From Chara braunii (lineage: Eukaryota > Streptophyta > Charophyceae > Charales > Characeae), in NCBI GenBank assembly GCA_003427395.1, contig BFEA01000161.1, positions 2,714,664 to 2,778,663 on the forward strand: 64,000 bases of DNA, read 5' to 3'. A program made the position numbers and the translations under genes. This document shows positions 57,262 through 64,000 of this stretch, piece after piece (position 1 is the first letter of the stretch; each line of letters opens with the position of its first letter). Below the pieces are notes generated by a model that saw nothing but the letters and a program-made list of their open reading frames with translations, was not told the origin of the DNA and ran no database searches.

Positions 57262-57773
57262 GCCAACAGGTTGTCACGTACGGTTTGGATGATTATGATT
57301 ACAATAAATAAATAATTTAAATAAAGCAAATCCCTTCCTGTTGTGTGCATCCGGCTTCGAGCGAGGCCCTTCAATTGCGGTCTTCGCCGGTCCCCAGTCT
57401 CATGAATCTTTTATTTTGATTCGGAACTACAAAGATTATGCAAGTAATAATCATGAATTTCTGCAGTGCCATGTATGTTATCAATTTTAGCAATTTACTA
57501 ATTTTAAGAATTGTGACAAGACCATCAGAAAAACATAATCATCAAACAAAGTCAATGCAAATAAAGCTCAAGACAGAGACAAGGTAAATGAGGGAAAAGT
57601 GAAAACTCGTAATAGTCTAAAAAAGTACAGACAGATAGACATGGCCAGCACACGTCAGGAGTCCTCACTCATCCCTCTAGTAACCCATTATCAGTCTCTC
57701 ACATGGTTGTGTGCCTTTTGTGCCTTGATCCATGCCTATATACCTCCTTAGACCGTGACCTTTGGATATAGAG
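57262..57773 (-). repeat. family F 3' noncoding block, copy 2
   Basis: Same orientation as 21455-21950 and inverted relative to 63477-64000. The outer end reads CCAACAGGTTGTCACGTACG and the next bases GCGACCAGC also match copy 1 (GGCGACCAAA), so similarity extends past the supposed boundary. Confidence 0.75.
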
Positions 57774-57945
57774 TCACCTAAAATCTGCAAGCTCCGAACA
57801 CTTCCATCCTAGACTTATGATCCGGAAGTCAACCTTAGCACAAAATTCCTCCCACAAGGTAGGAAGATACGGCTGAGAGAAAATTCCTCGTTTGAGATGT
57901 CTGAACTCTAAAGGTTCGGTCACTTACTCGTAGTCATGGAGACCT
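57774..57945 (-). pseudogene. family F protein C-terminus, copy 2
   Basis: On the minus strand: DYE, stop, VTEPLEFRHLKRGIFSQPYL, then PTLWEEFCAKVDFRIISLGW and KCSELADFR, ending at TGA (57776-57774). It keeps the Trp codon that copies 1 and 3 have as TGA. It is truncated at 57945, ten bases before the LINE fragment begins. Confidence 0.6.
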
Positions 57946-57954
57946 GGTGGACGA

Positions 57955-58558
57955 CCCACAAGTGCGGGCCCCAACTCAGGGGACCCGGGGAGGAGTAGGC
58001 ATCCAGCTCCACTGGGATATGCAAGCTCTCGTAATAGACGCAGAGGCAGATTTGTGGGGAAAGTAGGTGTGGATGGAAGTCGAAATAGGGAGTGAAGTCT
58101 GGGTATTTATGACAGTATACGCGTCGATGAAGGTCAGGGAGAGAACAAAGTTCTTTGGGAAGCTAATGGGATATGTACCATAAGCAGACAAACTCATGTT
58201 GGTCGGGGACTGGAATGTGTCCTTGGAGGAGGCCTTTCACATGGGCTCTCCCTCAAGAGACTAAGGGGATGTCCGGGCTCTGTTGGAGTTTAGCACGGAA
58301 CTAGCATCGACGAACTCGTTTCCAGTCCTCAACCCTGACGAGCCAGGATACATCTGGTACTCGCACCTCTACAGAGGCAGAGAGGGTGTCACGAAGAGAA
58401 GGCTATATTACTTCGTGCTCAGTGAACAAGTAATGGAGAGGGTGATTACAGTCCAACAGATAGGTAACCCGATCTCATACCACAAACCTGTGGTATTTGA
58501 TATTCGAATGAGCCTAGGCGCAGAGCGAGGAACGGGCTTCTTCTGTTTGAATAGTTAG
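57955..58558 (+). pseudogene. L1-type LINE ORF2, C-terminal endonuclease part
   Basis: The frame reads GTRGGVGIQLHWDMQALV (the GGVGI strand motif), then VWVFMTVYASMKVRERTKFF, MLVGDWNVSLEEAF (the GDxN active-site motif) and ISYHKPVVFDIRM (equivalent of the SDH motif, with Tyr for Asp). Stops lie near 58069, 58167 and 58261. The endonuclease N-terminus is missing, so this copy is truncated at its 5' end or separated from 51918. Confidence 0.7.
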
Positions 58559-59150
58559 GTCCTCGAGGCACCCGGAATTAATGAGTTGATTGAAGGGCAT
58601 ATATCTAGATGGGAGGAGGTTAGACCATATTTTGACTCAACTGCACAGTGGCTGGCTGGAGGTCTGGCAATCACCTGCAGGATCTTGGACGTCTGGTCAC
58701 GTATCCTAACGAGATCAAGAAACATGAGAGAGGCCGAATGCCTCAGGAGGATAGAGGAGGTAAAGAAGAATATGGAAAGGCACCCCATCATATCTCAACA
58801 ATGGTGTGGGGAGCTGAATGAGAAAGGAAAATGGTCGAATGGGATAAAATTCAGGAGGACAAACAGAGAAGATGGTTGGAGTTCCTAAAGGAAAAGGGAG
58901 TAGAAACAAATGATAAAATGTGCAAGGAAACCTTCCAGAAACTTCAGCCAAGATGGTCGCAGTAACAAATAATCGAACTGAAGCATTCGTTTGATAATGA
59001 AGCCCCCACAGCCTGTTCAGCAGCCGACATGTTACAATATGTCAATCTATACTATGCAGACACCCTGACGACCATGAGATCAAACGAAGATGTGGACACG
59101 GACCTAACCCAATTCTCGGATATGTAGAAAGAAACGACGGTCCAGTTGAG
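58559..59150 (+). pseudogene. LINE ORF2, linker between endonuclease and reverse transcriptase
   Basis: A 100-residue open frame (58586-58888; EGHISRWEEVRPYFDSTAQW, then MREAECLRRIEEVKKNMERH) has the helical, charged character of the L1 desert region. After 58888 it is frameshifted. It lies between clear endonuclease and polymerase motifs. Confidence 0.55.
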
Positions 59151-60100
59151 CACAACACTGAGACTGGACTTAGACAGACCCCTGACCCTGGAGGAGCTCG
59201 CCCAAACCGTTAAGTCTATGGCAAGAGGGAAATCCCCTGGGGTAGACGACCTTACGGTAGAATTCTTCGCAGGAAACTGAAACGTCTTTGGCCCGCTATT
59301 GATAGAGTTATACAACAAGGTGTTCGTAGGGGGAAGACTCGGTAGAGGGATGACACACAGAGTAATCACGGTCCTGTTCAAAAAAAGAGATAAAGCAGAC
59401 ATCCGAAATTGGCGTTCGATCTCCCTCTTGAACATCTCGTATAAATCCTAGCAAAGGCTATTGCACACAAACTATCTAGACATCTTCCGGGGTTGGTGGA
59501 GAAAGATCAGGGAGCATTTGTGCAGGGCCGGTCCATATTTAACAACATAGTAACGGCAATTGAGGCACTTGAAATTGTCCAGGAGGAGAAGTTGGATATG
59601 GTTGTGCTCCTGTTAGATTTGGAGAAAGCTTATGACAAGGTGGGATGAACCTTTGTATTCACCACCTTGAAGAGAATGGGATTCGAAGCCGGCATAAGCA
59701 CATGGGTAAAAGTGATGTACATATTGTCCTCATCTGCGGTTATGATCAACGAACACATTTCGGAACCCTTTCAACTCACGCGCTCATTATGGCAAAGTTG
59801 CCCGCTGGCTCCACCGATCTTCGTGTTGCAGCCAGAGGTACTCCTGAACAGAATTCGACGGAAACCAGACATTGGATGCCTGCAGCTGCATGATGGAGAG
59901 GAATGCAAGGTGAAGGCACTAACATATGATTTATTTGCAGTAAGTGAGAACACAACCACCTCTCTGTCACCGATGAAAGAAATCCTAGGAGAGTACTCCA
60001 CCCTCTCGGAAGCCACAGTCAATTGGAGAAAGTCTACGTACCTGCTACCTACTCAGTTCGCACTTAAGATGGAATGGGGGATGCAGTGAGTGGAAGAAGG
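59151..60100 (+). pseudogene. LINE ORF2, reverse transcriptase core (broken active site)
   Basis: Motifs in order: KSMARGKSPGVDDLTVEFF (59210 on), RVITVLFKKRDKADIRNWRS, and after a frameshift near 59450 GAFVQGRSIFNN. Then come VVLLLDLEKAYDKVG (catalytic Asp region, 59598-59643), SLWQSCPLAP (59790 on), ALTYDLFAVSEN (about 59918-59953) and LSEATVNWRKSTYLLPTQF. The expected (F/Y)ADD box reads only YD: two residues are missing, so the polymerase could not work. Stops include TGA at 59278-59280 and 59644-59646, both where Trp would suit. Confidence 0.85.
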
Positions 60101-62040
60101 GGAAGAGGAAAGATTCCTTGGTGTCCTGGTTAGCCTTCATGTGGGTGTCTCAGCATAGAGCCTGCAACTACAACAGTCGATCTCGGCACATCCCGCCATG
60201 TGGGGATCTACTTAGCACCTATCATTAGTAGGGAGAACTCTGGTGTTGAACGTGACTCTATTCTCGATATTATGGTTTGTAACCATAGTAAGAGAACTTG
60301 CAACCGGAGTGGTGAAAGCTAGAAGAAGGTTGGTGGCACGGTTTCTATGGAAGCCACAAGCACAAGCATCAGAAGGATTCATATCCAAGGTGGCTTTCAA
60401 CACCCTCACTTACCAAAGAACGAAACGAGGACTGGGTACGGTGGACCCTGCCCGCAAAAACCAAACACAACTTCGAGGCTGGTTGGCCAAGGTAGCCAGT
60501 ATGAACTTTTGGGACCAATGGATGACCCTGGCGAAAAGGATTCTAATGAGGGAATGGGGTCTGAGCAAGCCAAGTGGCGTGTGGGCATGCTTTTTCATGG
60601 CATCCTTCAGGAAGAAGAAACTCAAGTCAGGATTTTGGGAAGCAATCCGCAAAGCATGGAAACAACATTCACCAGATACTCTGAGACCACCGACCACAAA
60701 AGAAGAGGTTTTGAGCCAACTGCTATTCTAAAATATAGCAATCCAAGGCCAAACGGGCAATCAACTATTAGCAGATAGTTCCCCGAGCTCATTTAGGCAA
60801 GCCTGGATCAAACATGGTGTAGTACGGATTGAAGACTTGTGGTCCACCACGCTGGGGGGATGGAAGCCAATAGGGGAGATGAGACAGACTCTTAGAGGCC
60901 TCCAACGGGTGGAAGAGCACTGACAGTTGGTGGTGAGTTCCATCCGCCGGAGTGGATGTTTATCTTGGGGCCGGAGGGAGTAGACCCAGTGGATACCTCG
61001 TACATCTCAAATATGGTGACATCCTGTGGAAAGTTAAGGAAGTTCTTTCGAGTGGGTTCAGGAGGATAGAGAGATGGCGTAGCGAGGGAGTCTCAAACAC
61101 TATATCCTTCATTGAGGAGGAGACAATAATGGCTTGGGACAACCCCGGGCCTGCCCAAGCCAGAGTGGTGGAGAGAGGTAGTAGACCTCACGTCAATAGA
61201 GTGCAGTCTTGGATGCGACAAAACCTTACTTCGCCAACTATGTATAGATCCATTGGTGTGGGGTTGGTCGCCAAGCACGTTGAAGGGAACATCTCTGAGG
61301 CTCCTAGACTATTTAGTATCTCAAGGATACCAGCGAACAGCGAATAGTATGAAAACATCGGCTCATATAACTACCTCAAGATGGCAGGCGGTTTGGAGCG
61401 AAGACAAGCAGGATCAGAATTTGAGAGACTCTGGGAAACGATGACAATGTTACCAAACGAAAAGCAGGAGCATACTCTGGATGTTGTCCTTGATGATTAC
61501 ACCATCAGCAGTTTGGCTCGTGAGCAGGGGAATGAAGGTGGAACTGCGATGCTCACGTTGCAGATGGTCGTTTGAGTCCACCCGACACTTGTGGTGGGAA
61601 TGGTCAACATCTAAACGAATTCAAGTTTGGAAATGGTGGTCCTACCACTAGACAAAGTTTGCAAACCAGTTGATAGTCGGGGATAAAAAAATGAATTTTA
61701 TTGGGTTTTCTACCAGCCAACCTGGTTGGGCATCGTGGGTGGGGGAACGTGGCTCATGTAACGAGAGGCCTGATTTGTGAAGTAATATGGAAGGACGGGA
61801 CATAGCGCGGTTCCATAAGAGATCGCTCTCAGACTTGAAAATCAAGTGCCTCATCAAACAGGGACTCAAGCAAGCCATTTGAGTGGACTGGAGGAGAAAG
61901 ACAAAGGGAGGAAAAGGCAGCCTGAAGCAAATGAGATGGTTCATGCGTACCTGGGCCAAAAACTTTCAGTTGTCAGTTGTTCACGCAAGGAAGGGACTAA
62001 AGATCTCTAGATGGGTCCTAGACCTAAACAATCTAGGGGG
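60101..62040 (+). pseudogene. LINE ORF2, C-terminal region and 3' end
   Basis: The frame 60243-60731 (162 residues) continues the RT thumb-like region: VVKARRRLVARFLWKPQAQA, then KVAFNTLTYQRTKRGLGTVD and WLAKVASMNFWDQW. This is typical of the part after the polymerase in plant-type L1. Further coding-like pieces (60952-61347; 61381-61575; about 61640-61960) carry it to about 62040 with stops. Gene content after that is not visible. The A29 run at 62824 may be the poly(A) tail, with about 780 bp of 3' UTR. Confidence 0.6.
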
Positions 62041-62816
62041 GTGACAACAATCATTAATTAAAAGGATTGGTTAGGACGAGGAATCCCGATTAGCTGAGTT
62101 TCGGTCGACCGGGACACAAACTAGAACACTCGGTTTAACTAGGGTCGCAGTAGACTACTAGTAGGCGAGTGCCCATAGGACCAGGACCCGGTCTCTGGGC
62201 CGCGTTAGTCCCACAAGTAGAATAGGAGGAGAAGGGACCGGTAGTAAGTAGGAGAGGAACACACCACAAGAGGCAGTTTGCTGCAGCTTCACTCGAAAGG
62301 CTAACTAGAGAGTAGGAAGCCAACTCAATATTATACAAGCTAAGCAATGTTCAGGCAAGGGGAAACGGCTACAGACAACTACTACTACAAGTGATTACAT
62401 CATTGAAGACTTTGAGGCAAAACACCACATGGGGAAGAGAGGAAAGGAATACATAAAAGTGGGTCGGTAGTAGGAACTGTTGCAGGCGCAAACCTGTAAA
62501 CTAAAATGGTTGATGATGACGACACTCTGGGTAGAACTGAGATGGTCGCGGCCTTGATTGTCATTTTAATGGGCCGGTCTGACCGTTACGTTGATTTGTG
62601 AAGTAGACTGAATCAGAATAGTGGTCAAAATTAGGTAGTCCAGCAGTAAGAAAACAAGGCAGGGTCTATGATTTGTCGTCCAGTGATTGATAAGAAAGTG
62701 AGGATCGTAAGCTAAACTGGCTGAGGCTGCCAGGACAACTCATGTGACTCCGGGTAGAATTGTGGGACCTTGACCCTCAACATTTGGAATATAATTAGAG
62801 TATGTCGGTTTAAAAT

Positions 62817-62823
<7 letters not shown>
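62041..62823. other. possible LINE 3' UTR
   Basis: No frame and no shared block. It contains two diverged copies of a ~230-bp unit: CTGTAAACTAAAATGG...GACACTCTGGGTAGAACTGA near 62495, and CGTAAGCTAAACTGG...GACTCCGGGTAGAATTG near 62706. Assignment as 3' UTR is by position only. Confidence 0.35.

Positions 62824-62852
<29 letters not shown>
62824..62852. repeat. A29 run (possible LINE poly(A) tail)
   Basis: Follows TAAAATAAAATTT. Together with its place downstream of a LINE on the same strand, this fits a retroposed tail. No target-site duplication could be matched to the 5' end at 57955. Confidence 0.5.
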
Positions 62853-62997
62853 CACCGCTCGCCTGGCATCAACAATACCTTTGCGTCATCCACTGCGGAC
62901 ACCTTTCCAGATATCCGGGCCGACAACAGATAATTTTTTTTTCTCCTCATCCTCAACTTGTCGATGCCCCTCCAAGTGTGGCTCTAGATGCACCACT

Positions 62998-63129
62998 AGG
63001 GGTTTGATTGTCTTTGCGGTTCTCACCAGTTTCGCCGACGACACTATCCATGACCTAAGACTCTATGTGAAGAAAGGAAATGAGGCTCATGAACATTTTG
63101 ACTCGGTCTGGATCTCAACAACCTTCTAC

Positions 63130-63160
<31 letters not shown>

Positions 63161-63476
63161 CTTGATGAGAATTGGACAAAGTTGATCCGTAGCTTTGGGC
63201 CCAAGCTCTACACGGACAATCCCAGACCTCAATTTCATTTCTCTCTCACAGACGATTCTTGTTGGGGTGATTTGGTAGACCTGGCCACGAGGTACATCTC
63301 ACTGGTAAAGATTGACTATGAGGCAGTAACCGAACCTTCAGATTTAAGGCATCTCAGACGATGGATTTTCTCTCAATCATATCTTTCGACCCTGTGGCAG
63401 AAATTTGGTGCTATGGTTGACTTCCGGATCATTGACCTAGGATGAAAGTGTTCGGAGCTTGCAGGTTTTAGGTGGC
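62998..63476 (+). pseudogene. family F protein, copy 3 (frameshifted by a GA repeat)
   Basis: Reads IVFAVLTSFADDTIHDLRLY, then VKKGNEAHEHFDSVWISTTF. It enters an expanded (GA)n tract at 63132-63160 (YIEERERERERER) that shifts the frame. In the next frame it continues KLIRSFGPKLYTDNPRPQFH, DLVDLATRYISLVKIDYEAV, TEPSDLRHLRRW and LWQKFGAMVDFRIIDLG, to TGA at 63443-63445. The sequence after that TGA (KCSELAGFR) is still homologous to copy 2. No domain is recognised. It is the longest continuous match to copies 1 and 4. Confidence 0.6.
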
Positions 63477-64000
63477 TCTATGTCCAGAGGCTACGGTCTC
63501 AAGAGGTACATAGGCATGACCCAAGACACAAAAGACACACATCCAAATGAGAGACTGATAATGGGTTACTAGAGCGATGCGTGGGGACTCCTGACGTGTG
63601 TTGGCCATGTCTATCTGTCTGTACTTTCTGAGACTATTATGAGTTATCATGTTTCCCTCATTTACCTTGTCTCTGTCTTAAGTTAGTCATCCCTGCTTCA
63701 TTTGCATTGACTTTGCTTGATGATTATGTTTTTCTGATGGTCTTGTCGCAGTTCTCAAAATTAGTAAATTGATAAAATTGATAACATACATGACACTCCA
63801 GAAATTCATGATTATTATTTGCATAATCTTTGTTGTTCTGAATCAAAATAAAAGATTCCTAAGACCGAGGACCGACGAAGACCACAATTGAAGGGTCTCG
63901 CTCCAAGTTGGACGCACACAACAGAAAGGGATTTGTTTTATTTAAATTATTTATTTATTGCAATCATAATCATCCAAACCCTGCGTGACAGCCTGTTGGC
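63477..64000 (+). repeat. family F 3' noncoding block, copy 3 (runs off the window)
   Basis: Reverse-complement match to 57262-57773 and 21455-21950, for example GGGATTTGTTTTATTTAAAT and AATTGAAGGGTCTCGCTC. It ends at the window edge inside CCTGCGTGACAGCCTGTTGG. Confidence 0.8.

Overview
This window looks like repeat-dominated nuclear DNA from a eukaryote with a large genome. It has very low coding density, dense microsatellites, many broken retroelements and one convincing spliced-gene exon with a GT donor site. I see no rRNA or complete tRNA gene, no operon and no CRISPR array. The LINEs are of the plant L1 type: ORF1 with a CCHC knuckle, ORF2 with an endonuclease plus reverse transcriptase. 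The left end also has many G-boxes (CACGTG). Together these point to a plant or streptophyte alga. A charophyte such as Chara would fit, but I cannot prove this from the sequence. It is draft assembly: there is one 81-base N gap and three copies of the 38-bp Nextera mate-pair junction adapter (18347, 23337, 31548).

Layout. 1-560: a Penelope-like reverse transcriptase scrap beside purine-rich DNA. 560-4200: low-copy DNA with short tandem repeats, eleven G-boxes and two small inverted-repeat elements. 4.0-6.4 kb: strongly purine-rich + strand that appears to be intronic DNA of a minus-strand gene; its first exon (6173-6409) encodes an N-terminal membrane anchor. 6.8-10.5 kb: compound (CT)n(CA)n microsatellites and a TATA/GC-box promoter candidate. 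10.5-16.7 kb: unrecognised DNA with two more inverted-repeat elements, a near-perfect 113-bp palindrome and a tandem repeat with a conserved small hairpin.

16.7-21.3 kb and 31.3-39.0 kb hold two related copies (A and B) of a roughly 3.7-kb noncoding repeat packed with short stem-loops, associated with a 0.45-kb repeat C (C1, C2, C3). Between them lie a remnant of an unrecognised coding repeat family F, a small foldback element (E1), 4 kb of AT-rich DNA, a repeat D (inverted copy near 45 kb) and a CpG-rich block. 35.96-37.44 kb holds a decayed, unrecognised coding region inside the B/C unit. 39.1-39.6 kb is a 146-bp satellite, followed by a decayed Ty3/Gypsy-type integrase (40.3-41.6 kb).

49.9-64 kb is a nest of retroelements: an F-family reading frame joined to the start of a LINE and split by a second E element with target-site duplication; an opposing LINE ORF1; a LINE ORF2 fragment (57.96-62.04 kb) with a broken catalytic motif; and two F copies in inverted orientation on either side of it. 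Nearly all coding remnants carry stops or frameshifts, so apart from the 6.2-6.4 kb exon I do not expect functional host proteins here.
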